From Faecalibacterium sp. I3-3-89 (GTDB lineage: Bacteria; Bacillota; Clostridia; Oscillospirales; Ruminococcaceae): a stretch of DNA of 64,000 nucleotides. Shown piece after piece: positions 26,555 through 33,558 of the stretch. A program made the translations under genes and the position numbers. The stretch spans positions 744,001-808,000 of the forward strand of contig NZ_CP094468.1 of NCBI RefSeq assembly GCF_023347275.1. The letters are read 5' to 3'. Each line of letters begins with the position of its first letter. The first letter of the stretch is position 1. The notes beneath the pieces were generated by a model. The model worked only from the letters and a program-made list of their open reading frames with translations. It was not told where the DNA came from and ran no database searches.

Positions 26555-27553
26555 GTGGAAGCTACCAAGAAAGTAACGGGCAAGTCTGTAAAGAAGTGGC
26601 TGGGCAACAACGCCATCATCGTCCTGATGCTGGCCGTGTCCCTCATCGTCGGCATCATCCATCCCAACTTCTTCGCACTGGCCAATATCATCAACCTGTT
26701 CAAGAATGTCTCGATCCGCTACATCATCGCGCTGGGCATCTCCGGCTGTCTGATCACCACCGGCAACGACCTGTCCGCAGGCCGTCTGGCTGGTTTTGCC
26801 GCCTGTCTGGCCTGTATCTTCGCCCAGACCGAGGGCGCTGCCGGTAAGTTCTACCCCAATATGCCCACCCTGCCCACCCCCGTGGTCTTCATCCTCGTCA
26901 TCGCCATCTGCGCCATCGTGGGCCTGTGCAACGGCCTCGTGGTCAGCTACCTGAAGGTCCAGCCCTTTATCGCTACGCTGGGTATGCAGCAGGTGGTCTA
27001 CGGTATCTGCCTCGTCTACACCGGCGGTACCCCCATCGGCTCTCTGAACAAGGACTTCACCTCTCTGGCCTCCAACACCCTCTTCGGTGTTCCTGTGCTG
27101 ATCATCATCGCCCTCTTCGTGGCCTGCTGCTTCTGGTTCCTGTACAACAAGACCCGTCACGGCAAGTATATGTACGCCATCGGCGGCAACGAGGCTGCTG
27201 CTGAGGTGGCCGGTGTCAACGTTTACGCCACCAAGATCCGCATCTACATCCTGGCCTCCTGCATGTTCGGTCTGGCAGGCTGCCTGCTGGCTGCAAAGTC
27301 CGGCGGCGCATCCGTCAACACTGCAATGGGCTATGAGCTGGACGCCATCGCGGCTTCCACCATCGGCGGCGTCTCCACCACCGGCGGCGTCGGCACGGTC
27401 CCCGGCATCCTCGTCGGCGTGCTGGTCTTCGAGCTGATGAAGGTCGCTCTGCAGTTCATGAACGTCAACTCTTCTTACACTTACATCGTGCAGGGCCTTG
27501 TCATTATCGTGGCTGTCGCCATCGATATTCGCAAGTACCTCGCAAAGAAGTAA
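26555..27553 (+). CDS. mglC: Sugar ABC transporter permease (MglC-like)
   Basis: 332 aa with about ten membrane segments, starting at GTG with AAGGAGG nine bases upstream. CLITTGNDLSAGRLAGFAAC and YAIGGNEAAAEVAGVNVYAT are conserved in the RbsC/MglC permease family. Follows mglA by 18 bases and completes an mglBAC operon for monosaccharide uptake. Confidence 0.92.
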   Translation: MEATKKVTGKSVKKWLGNNAIIVLMLAVSLIVGIIHPNFFALANIINLFKNVSIRYIIALGISGCLITTGNDLSAGRLAGFAACLACIFAQTEGAAGKFYPNMPTLPTPVVFILVIAICAIVGLCNGLVVSYLKVQPFIATLGMQQVVYGICLVYTGGTPIGSLNKDFTSLASNTLFGVPVLIIIALFVACCFWFLYNKTRHGKYMYAIGGNEAAAEVAGVNVYATKIRIYILASCMFGLAGCLLAAKSGGASVNTAMGYELDAIAASTIGGVSTTGGVGTVPGILVGVLVFELMKVALQFMNVNSSYTYIVQGLVIIVAVAIDIRKYLAKK

Positions 27554-27576
27554 ATCCCCCGGAAGAGAGCGCTTAT

Positions 27577-27612
27577 CGGGCCGCCCACTCGTTGCAGTGG
27601 GCGGCCCACTTT
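27577..27612 (+). terminator. Terminator-like hairpin after mglC
   Basis: GGGCCGCCCACT/AGTGGGCGGCCC perfect 12-bp stem followed by ACTTTGTT. Confidence 0.7.
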
Positions 27613-27631
27613 GTTATAATAGGAATAGCCT

Positions 27632-28030
27632 TCTCGGGCGCTTACGCGCCAGATTCCCCTTTTTGTCGCTTACGCGACATCTTCCCCCGACCGGGGGAAG
27701 TCTTTCCTCAGAGGGAGAGCCGTTGGCAGGCCGGGAAACTTCGCCTCTTCGCCAGAGGCTCCCCTACTAGGGGAGCTGTCGAGCGTATGCGAGACTGAGA
27801 GGTTGTACGGAGACGAGCCTATCCTCGAGCCAAAGCCTCTCCCTTTGGGAGAGGTGGCACGCCGCAGGCGTGACGGAGAGGGCAAGGATGCTGGCGGGAA
27901 AGTATGAGCGCGGCGGCCGCATCGCTCTGATAAAGAGTCTGCCCATCGCTGTGCAGCGGCTCTGTCGTGCCGGGCTTGCCCTCTCAGGCGCTCACGCGCC
28001 AGCTCTCCCAGAGGGAGAGCCTTCCCGAAG
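27632..28030. repeat. Cluster of intergenic hairpin repeats
   Basis: At least three modules in a row: CTCGGGCGCTTACGCGCC, GTCGCTTACGCGAC with CTTCCCCCGACCGGGGGAAG, then CTCCCCTACTAGGGGAG ending GAGACTGAGAGGTT; GCCTCTCCCTTTGGGAGAGG with CACGCCGCAGGCGTGACGGA (to 27889); and CTCTCAGGCGCTCACGCGCC with CTCTCCCAGAGGGAGAG (27980-28020). This fills the 511-base gap after mglC; no gene seen. Confidence 0.7.
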
Positions 28031-28064
28031 GGGAGAACACCATCTAAAAACAGGAGACACAACT

Positions 28065-28379
28065 ATGACCGAAAAAGAACAAGCCGCCCGCGAGGCGGAG
28101 CTGGCCCGGCGGGAAGCCGCTCTGGCGGCCCGCGAAGCCCAGCTGGAACAGGAGCAGGCCAAGTTCGAAGCAGCCCGTGCAGAGGCTCCGGAGGGCCGCA
28201 AAACGCTCCTCAACAACAATGACCCCGATTTCGTCAACCCGAAAGAGAAGCTCTACGATAAGTTCCCGCTGACGGTGCACCAGATGGACATTATCATCGG
28301 GGTGCTGTTCGCCCTCATCGTCCTGTTTCTGGTGCTGGGCATGACCCATACCAGCTTTTTCGGGCTGTTCGGCGGCTGA
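28065..28379 (+). CDS. Small coiled-coil membrane protein of unknown function
   Basis: 104 aa. Residues 1-45 are a highly charged Ala/Glu/Arg heptad-like coil (EAELARREAALAAREAQLEQ), then a linker LLNNNDPDFVNPKEKLYDKF and one membrane helix (MDIIIGVLFALIVLFLVLGM) close to the C-terminus. CAGGAGAC precedes the ATG. No family recognised. Confidence 0.7.
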   Translation: MTEKEQAAREAELARREAALAAREAQLEQEQAKFEAARAEAPEGRKTLLNNNDPDFVNPKEKLYDKFPLTVHQMDIIIGVLFALIVLFLVLGMTHTSFFGLFGG

Positions 28380-28424
28380 ACTGCCGCCCTCCCCGGGGTG
28401 CACCTGCAACAATAAGCGCAGAAA

Positions 28425-28462
28425 AAAGCCCTTCGCCAGACAAAAATGGCGAAGGGCTTTTG
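28425..28462. terminator. Bidirectional terminator
   Basis: Perfect 15-bp stem AAAAGCCCTTCGCCA/TGGCGAAGGGCTTTT between convergent genes. Confidence 0.9.
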
Positions 28463-28478
28463 CTGTTGCCGGAAGCGT

Positions 28479-29849
28479 TTACAGCAGGACGTACTTGAGG
28501 ATGAAGAGGATGGTCAGAACGTACATCAGGGGGCTGATCTTCTTCTCCTTGGCCTTGCCGGTGACGACATTGATGATGGTCCAGGAGATGACGCCGATGG
28601 CGATGCCCTCCGAGATGCTGTAGGCAGTGGGCATGGCCAGAATGGTCAGGAAGGCGGGGATGCCCTCGCTGGGGTCAGAGAAGTCGATCTTGATGGCAGA
28701 ACCCATCATGTAGAAGCCCACGATGATGAGGGCCGGAGCGGTAGCGAAGGAGGGGATGGTCAGGAAGAGGGGGCTGAACACCACGGCCAGCAGGAACAGC
28801 ACGCCGGTGGTCATGGAGGTCAGGCCGGTGCGGCCGCCCTCAGTGACGCCGGAAGCGCTCTCGACGAAGGTGGTGGTAGTGGAAGTGCCCAGCACAGCAC
28901 CGGCGCAGGTGGCGATGGAGTCGGCCATCAGCGCGCCCTTAATGTGGGGCAGCTTGCCCTCCTCGTCCAGCATATCGGCCTTGGAAGCGACGCCGATGAG
29001 GGTGCCCAGCGTGTCGAACAGGTCAACGAAGAGGAAGGAGAACATGACGGCGAAGAAGTTCAGGATGCCCACACCGGAGAAGTCGGTCTTGAACACCTGC
29101 CCGAAGGTCTTGCCCAGTGCGGAGAAGTCGAAGCTGACAAAGCTGGTGGGGATGACGGAGTACATCCCTGCGTCGGGGTTGGGGATATAAATGCCAGTCA
29201 GCTCGCAGACGATGCCAAGCACCCATGTGATGAGGATGCCGTAGAGGATGCCGCCCTTGACGTGCTTCACCAGCAGGATGGCGGTGATGGCCACGCCCAG
29301 CAGAGCGAGGATGGCGCCCACGCCCACAGAGGAGAAGGTCTCACCCTTGAAGTGCTGGTAGGTGACGAGGGTGGAGTCGCTGTTGACGATGAGCTTGGCA
29401 TTCTGCAGGCCCACGAAGGCCACGAACAGGCCGATGCCCACGCTGACAGCGCTCTTGAGGGTCATGGGGATGGCGTTGAAGATGCCCTCACGCACGTTGG
29501 TCAGGCTCAGCACGATGAAGATGATGCCCTCGACGAAGACGGCCATCAGGGCCAGCTGCCAGCTGTAGCCCATCGTGAGAACGACGGTGTAGGCAAAGTA
29601 GGCGTTCAGGCCCATGCCGGGGGCCAGCGCGAAGGGGTAGTTGGCCAGCAGAGCCATCAGGGCAGTGCCCACGAAGGATGCCAGCGAGGTGGCGATCAGG
29701 ACTGCGTTGGCATCCATGCCGGAAGCGGAAAGGATGCTGGGGTTGACCGCAAGGATGTAGGCCATCGTCATGAAGGTGGTGATACCGGCCATGACTTCGG
29801 TCTTGACGTCGGTGTGGTTCTCTTTCAGGTGAAAGATTTTTTCGAACAT
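28479..29849 (-). CDS. NCS2-family purine permease (AzgA/PbuG-like)
   Basis: 456 aa with about 12-14 hydrophobic segments. N-terminal EVMAGITTFMTMAYILAVNP is the AzgA/PbuG signature; TTTTFVESASGVTEGGRTGL is the conserved substrate region. Likely a proton symporter for guanine, hypoxanthine or adenine. ACAGGAGGAAC lies before ATG 29849. No purine riboswitch is visible upstream; a promoter with a palindrome is at 29916-29945. Confidence 0.9.
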   Translation of the reverse strand: MFEKIFHLKENHTDVKTEVMAGITTFMTMAYILAVNPSILSASGMDANAVLIATSLASFVGTALMALLANYPFALAPGMGLNAYFAYTVVLTMGYSWQLALMAVFVEGIIFIVLSLTNVREGIFNAIPMTLKSAVSVGIGLFVAFVGLQNAKLIVNSDSTLVTYQHFKGETFSSVGVGAILALLGVAITAILLVKHVKGGILYGILITWVLGIVCELTGIYIPNPDAGMYSVIPTSFVSFDFSALGKTFGQVFKTDFSGVGILNFFAVMFSFLFVDLFDTLGTLIGVASKADMLDEEGKLPHIKGALMADSIATCAGAVLGTSTTTTFVESASGVTEGGRTGLTSMTTGVLFLLAVVFSPLFLTIPSFATAPALIIVGFYMMGSAIKIDFSDPSEGIPAFLTILAMPTAYSISEGIAIGVISWTIINVVTGKAKEKKISPLMYVLTILFILKYVLL

Positions 29850-29915
29850 GAAAGTTCCTCCTGTCTTTGTGTGAAACTCCCGCCGCCCGCAAGCAGCCGG
29901 GAAAGAACAAAGCCT

Positions 29916-29945
29916 ATTGTAGCACGGACGTCCGATATTTGTCCA
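29916..29945 (-). promoter_or_regulatory. Promoter of the purine permease with spacer palindrome
   Basis: Minus strand TGGACA (29945-29940), 18 bases, TACAAT (29921-29916). The spacer holds the perfect 10-bp palindrome CGGACGTCCG (29925-29934), a possible repressor site. Confidence 0.5.
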
Positions 29946-30138
29946 CCGGAAAAATACAAAAAAGTCACGTTTTTGCAAAAGATGATGAATGAGTACGACT
30001 CTTAGGGTGCTTATTCCGGTGAGCGTAGATGAAAATATCCATCATGCCGCTCATGGACTTGTGCCGCAGACTGTCTTGGCGCGGGGATCGGTAAAGTCGG
30101 AGAGCGTGTCTTTTTCTTGGGAAATGTCAAAATAACTG

Positions 30139-30167
30139 TTGACAAAACGGGAAAGCTATGATAAACT
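30139..30167 (+). promoter_or_regulatory. Promoter of tRNA-Tyr
   Basis: TTGACA (30139-30144), 17 bases, TAAACT (30162-30167), 38 bases before the tRNA. The stretch between it and the permease promoter (29946-30138) shows nothing further. Confidence 0.75.
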
Positions 30168-30204
30168 AAACAAGTCGTCCGGCAACGGACACGAAAATGA
30201 ATAA

Positions 30205-30289
30205 GGGCGTGTTCCCGAGTGGCCAATGGGGACAGACTGTAAATCTGCTGCTTTCAGCTTCGGTGGTTCGAATCCACCCGCGCCCACCA
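30205..30289 (+). tRNA. tRNA-Tyr (anticodon GTA)
   Basis: 85 nt including encoded CCA. Acceptor GGGCGTG/CGCGCCC, anticodon loop CTGTAAA with GTA at 30239-30241, long class II variable arm, T arm GGTGG-TTCGAAT-CCACC. Bacterial tRNA-Tyr has exactly this class II shape. Confidence 0.95.
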
Positions 30290-30322
30290 AAAAATCCAGC
30301 GTAGTAATTACGCTGGATTTTT
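30290..30322 (+). terminator. Terminator of tRNA-Tyr
   Basis: AAAAATCCAGCGTA/TACGCTGGATTTTT hairpin. Confidence 0.85.
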
Positions 30323-30353
30323 GTTTTACATGGAATCTTGAGTTTCACTATCT

Positions 30354-30457
30354 AGGGTGGATTCGAACAGCTGCGGCGCTGTCGCAGAAGACAGCGCAAA
30401 AACAGCCCAGTGGGCTGTTTTTAGCAGCGCGGCTTGCGTAATCCACCCGCGCCCATG
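30354..30457 (+). repeat. tRNA-Tyr 3'-end remnant within nested inverted repeats
   Basis: AATCCACCCGCGCCCA (30440-30456) repeats the last 16 bases of tRNA-Tyr before CCA, and GGGTGGATTCGAA (30355-30367) is the inverted T-arm sequence. Between them are two further hairpins (GCGCTGTC/GACAGCGC and AAACAGCCC/GGGCTGTTT). Confidence 0.55.
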
Positions 30458-30497
30458 AAAAAACCGCTGGTGTAGAAATACACTGGCGGTTTTCTTT
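30458..30497 (+). terminator. Terminator-like hairpin
   Basis: AAAACCGCTGGTGTA and TACACTGGCGGTTTT pair except for a central TG/TG mismatch; T-rich tail. Confidence 0.6.
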
Positions 30498-30549
30498 TGC
30501 ATAAACATCAGACTCATGATAGTGATAGAGACCACGACCTTTCTCTTGA

Positions 30550-30578
30550 TTGACAAATATAATTATATTTGTTATACT
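30550..30578 (+). promoter_or_regulatory. hicAB promoter with palindromic operator
   Basis: TTGACA (30550-30555), 17 bases, TATACT (30573-30578). The perfect 20-bp palindrome ACAAATATAATTATATTTGT (30553-30572) fills the spacer and overlaps the -35, as expected for an operator bound by the HicB antitoxin. Confidence 0.8.
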
Positions 30579-30598
30579 GTTCTTGAGGAGATGATGAA

Positions 30599-30796
30599 GT
30601 GAAAAGCTACTCTTCCCGAGAGGTCATAAAGGCGCTCAAGGCCGACGGCTGGTACGAGGTCAACTGTGTGGGAAGCCACCATCAGTATAAGCACCCCACC
30701 AAGCCCGGCCGTGTCACCGTAAAAGACCCAGACAAAGATATTCCCCGGGCCACACTGAATCGTATCGAGCAGCAGTCCGGTCTCAAATTCCGCTGA
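30599..30796 (+). CDS. hicA: HicA toxin (mRNA interferase)
   Basis: 65 aa starting at GTG with GAGGAG eight bases upstream. SSREVIKALKADGWYEVNCV and GSHHQYKHP hold the catalytic His of HicA double-stranded-RNA-binding-like RNases; VKDPDKDIPRATLNRIEQQ completes the fold. HicA cleaves mRNA when freed from HicB, encoded 19 bases downstream. Confidence 0.95.
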   Translation: MKSYSSREVIKALKADGWYEVNCVGSHHQYKHPTKPGRVTVKDPDKDIPRATLNRIEQQSGLKFR

Positions 30797-30815
30797 ATGA
30801 TAGGAGGTTTTTCTG

Positions 30816-31226
30816 ATGAAAAAGAATCTTCCCGACCGTTATTTCTATCCTGCCGTGTTCATCTATGAGGACGGGCAGGAGATCGCCGTCGATTTTCCCG
30901 ACCTCGGTGTTGCCACCAGCGGCACGTCTGAGGACGATGCTCTGCTCTCGGCCCGAGAACTGCTTGGCTGCGTGATGTGCGGGCTGGAGGAGGATGGCGA
31001 GCCTATCCCGGCGCCCTCCGCCCTGTCGGACATCCACCCCAAGGACAACGAGCGGGTGGTGCTGGTCGATGCCTATATGCCCTCCGTCCGGCTGGCCAGC
31101 GTCAATCGCTCCGTCAACCGCACGGTCACTCTCCCGGCGTGGCTCAACGCCGCAGCCCTTGAGCGCAATGTGAACTTCAGCCAAGTCCTTCAGGACGCTC
31201 TGAAGCATCAGCTCCATCTTGCCTGA
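30816..31226 (+). CDS. hicB: HicB antitoxin
   Basis: 136 aa. N-terminal RNase H-like HicB domain (YFYPAVFIYEDGQEIAVDFP, DLGVATSGTSEDDALLSARE) neutralises HicA; the C-terminus (VTLPAWLNAAALERNVNFSQ) is a ribbon-helix-helix-like DNA-binding part, which fits the palindromic operator upstream. ATAGGAGG precedes the ATG. Confidence 0.95.
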   Translation: MKKNLPDRYFYPAVFIYEDGQEIAVDFPDLGVATSGTSEDDALLSARELLGCVMCGLEEDGEPIPAPSALSDIHPKDNERVVLVDAYMPSVRLASVNRSVNRTVTLPAWLNAAALERNVNFSQVLQDALKHQLHLA

Positions 31227-31241
31227 AATCAATAGCTTTCC

Positions 31242-31270
31242 AAGCAGCCCCACCCCGGGGCTGCTTTTTG
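31242..31270 (+). terminator. Terminator of hicAB
   Basis: AAGCAGCCCC/GGGGCTGCTT with TTTTG tail. Confidence 0.85.
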
Positions 31271-31328
31271 TTTTGCTCTGCGACAACCGGGCCGGGAGAC
31301 CGCTCTGCCAGCTGAGCGAATATGGCAC

Positions 31329-31364
31329 GAAAAAAGCGTCCCTGCCCGGATGGGCAAAGACGCT
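31329..31364 (-). terminator. Minus-strand terminator
   Basis: Minus strand AAGCGTC...GACGCTT with inner GCCC/GGGC pairing and six T; placed downstream of the minus-strand gene at 31484. Confidence 0.7.
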
Positions 31365-31483
31365 TGAGGGATTTGGTTGTTGCTGTCCTATCTCTTCGTA
31401 GACAGGACACCTGAGACGGATTTCAGGGGCTTCATCCCAGCCGTGCAGCGGCTGTTTTCACAGAGTAGAAGCTCTTGAAAAAA

Positions 31484-31717
31484 TTACTTGACGTACTCGA
31501 CAGTGTACTCGAAGCCGTACTCTTCCTGCAGCTTCTTGACGGCAGGCTCGCAGTCCTCGATGAAGGTGGGGGCGTAGACGGAAGCGCCGTTGTGGGTCTT
31601 CTTGTAGTCCTCGACGATCTGCTGCAGCTTTGCCCAGCCCTCGTTGGCCTTGGCGTTATCGACGCTGTCGGGGAAGTTGATGATAAATTCGCGGTGAGAA
31701 GGGATACGAGCTTTCAT
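31484..31717 (-). CDS. Small conserved-looking protein of unknown function
   Basis: 77 aa, soluble, acidic: MKARIPSHREFIINFPDSVD then a helical middle and YGFEYTVEYVK end. AAGGAGAAACC precedes the ATG at a good distance. Alone between tatD and a minus-strand terminator. No family recognised. Confidence 0.7.
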   Translation of the reverse strand: MKARIPSHREFIINFPDSVDNAKANEGWAKLQQIVEDYKKTHNGASVYAPTFIEDCEPAVKKLQEEYGFEYTVEYVK

Positions 31718-31783
31718 AGTAGGTTTCTCCTTATGAAAAATATGGATTCAAATTTATACAGAAACAGGAAAATGCCCTGAATC

Positions 31784-32599
31784 TTACAGTTGGTAGATTG
31801 CCCGGGCGTTCTGGGCGGTCTGACGGAAGACCTCTTCCGGGGAGAGGCCCTTGACGCTGGCGATGTACTCGCCGACGTAGCGGATGAGGGAGCTGTCACA
31901 GCGGGTGCCCCGCACCGGCTCGGGGGCCATGTAGGGACAGTCCGTTTCGAGGACGATGCGCTCCAGCGGCAGGGCGGAGATGGCTTTCGCGGCCCGCTTC
32001 GCCCCCTTAAAGGTGCAGGCACCGCCGAAGCCGAAGTACAGGCCCTGCGCAGCCAGCCATTCGGCGTCCTCCGCAGAGCCGGAATAGCAGTGGACGATGC
32101 CCTTGGGCCGGTATTTTTTCAGCAGGGCGTAGACGTCGGCGTGGGCGCTGCGGTCGTGGACAATGATGGGCTTGTCCAGCTCGAGGGCCAGCCGCAGCTC
32201 GGCCTCGAAGAGGGCCAGCTGGGCGTCCTTCGGGACGGGCCAGTGATAGTCCAGCCCGCACTCGCCTACGGCCACCACCTTCGGGTCGTCGTAATAGGGC
32301 GCAAGGGCCTTCATCTCAGCGGCCCAGTCGCCGCCGAAGACGGAGACCGTCGGGGCAGGCCCCTCTGTGCCGCAGTCCTTGGGGGCCAGCAGGCTCTCGG
32401 GGTGGATGCCGATGGCGGCGTACACCCACGGATAGCGGTGGGCCAGCTCCATCACCCGGGGGGCGTCCCCGGAGTGGGTGGCCTGCTCGCAGACGCCCAC
32501 GACGCCCTTTTCAGGCAGGCTGTCCAGCAGGGCGAAGCGGTCGGCGTCGAAAGCGCGGGCGCTGTAGTGGGCGTGGGTGTCGAAGATGGGGCCGGTCAT
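31784..32599 (-). CDS. tatD: TatD-family metal-dependent hydrolase
   Basis: 271 aa. FDTHAHYSARAFD (HxH metal site), GECGLDYHW, IVHDRSA, HCYSGS and LETDCPYMAP are TatD-type DNase/hydrolase motifs. The ATG overlaps the stop of the DMT transporter gene (ATGA) and GGAGG lies upstream. Substrate not specified by sequence. Confidence 0.92.
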   Translation of the reverse strand: MTGPIFDTHAHYSARAFDADRFALLDSLPEKGVVGVCEQATHSGDAPRVMELAHRYPWVYAAIGIHPESLLAPKDCGTEGPAPTVSVFGGDWAAEMKALAPYYDDPKVVAVGECGLDYHWPVPKDAQLALFEAELRLALELDKPIIVHDRSAHADVYALLKKYRPKGIVHCYSGSAEDAEWLAAQGLYFGFGGACTFKGAKRAAKAISALPLERIVLETDCPYMAPEPVRGTRCDSSLIRYVGEYIASVKGLSPEEVFRQTAQNARAIYQL

Positions 32600-33555
32600 G
32601 GAGCCTCCTTCTTGGCGGGGGCCTTGTTCACCAGCCAGATGCCGACGCAGACGAAGACCAGCGCGGCCAGATACTGCCAGCGGAACAGCGGCTCGCCGTT
32701 GAGCACGGCGCTCAGCAGGACATTGACCACCGGGTTCACGAAGCCGAAGATGGCGATGCGGCTGACGGGGTTGTTCTTCATCAGCAAGGCCCAGAGCAGA
32801 TAGCCTGCGCCGCAGATGAAGGCCAGATACAGCAGCACCAGCACCCCCAGCGGGGTCACACTGCCCAGACGCCCGCCGAGGGCCGTGCCCAGCACAAAGA
32901 GCGCTGCGCCGCCCACGAAGAGGTTCAGGAAGCAGACCGCGAAGCTGTCCGCCTTTTTGGTGACGGACTTGTTCCACGGGCCGGACAGGGTGAAGACGAC
33001 GGTGGCCAGCAGCATACAGAAGATGCCCCAGCCGCTGCCGCCGCCGTGGTTGCCCAGCGTGCCGATGAGGACGCCTGCAAAGCCGACGGCGCAGCCCAGT
33101 GTCTTTGCGGGGGTCATCCGGTCGGCATTGCCGTAGAGGAAGTGGGCGAAGATGACGCCCAGAAAGCTCTGGGTGCTGTTCAGGATGCCGCCGAATGCGC
33201 CGGTGAGCATCGCTACAGCGATGTAGTAGAAGGCGTACTGGAGGGTGGTCTGCCACAGGCCCAGCACACAGCACTCGGCAAAGACCCGGCCCCTCGGGAG
33301 AGTGGGTGCCCGGCTCTGGAGCAGGGTGCTGCCCAGCAGAACGAGAAGACTGCCCAGCATGAACCGCACACCGGCGAAGCAGAAGATGGAGGCCGTGTTG
33401 CTGGGGTCGATGGCAAAGAGGCGGTAGCCCATCTTGATGAAGGGGAACGCGCAGCCCCACAGCACGTTGCAGAAGATGGCCAGCAGCACCGCGAACACCG
33501 GCGTGCCGAAGATCTGGTCAAGCCGCTGGGCGCGGGTCAGGGACGTGTTCTCCAT
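32596..33555 (-). CDS. DMT-superfamily (EamA) transporter
   Basis: 319 aa with ten hydrophobic segments in two EamA repeats (NVLWGCAFPFIKMGY, then SRIAIFGFVNPVVNVLLSAV in the second). Drug/metabolite exporter family; substrate unknown. It starts 3 bases after metG stops and has no clear RBS of its own, so expression probably depends on coupling to metG. Confidence 0.85.
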   Translation of the reverse strand: MENTSLTRAQRLDQIFGTPVFAVLLAIFCNVLWGCAFPFIKMGYRLFAIDPSNTASIFCFAGVRFMLGSLLVLLGSTLLQSRAPTLPRGRVFAECCVLGLWQTTLQYAFYYIAVAMLTGAFGGILNSTQSFLGVIFAHFLYGNADRMTPAKTLGCAVGFAGVLIGTLGNHGGGSGWGIFCMLLATVVFTLSGPWNKSVTKKADSFAVCFLNLFVGGAALFVLGTALGGRLGSVTPLGVLVLLYLAFICGAGYLLWALLMKNNPVSRIAIFGFVNPVVNVLLSAVLNGEPLFRWQYLAALVFVCVGIWLVNKAPAKKEAP

Positions 33556-33558
33556 GGC

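Noticed and set aside
29850..29945. Purine riboswitch upstream of the purine permease
   Set aside because: The conserved three-way-junction and loop sequences are not present.
31290..31325. A tRNA on the minus strand (GCTCAGCTGGCAGAGC D-arm)
   Set aside because: No T arm or matching acceptor strand follows; at most a decayed fragment.
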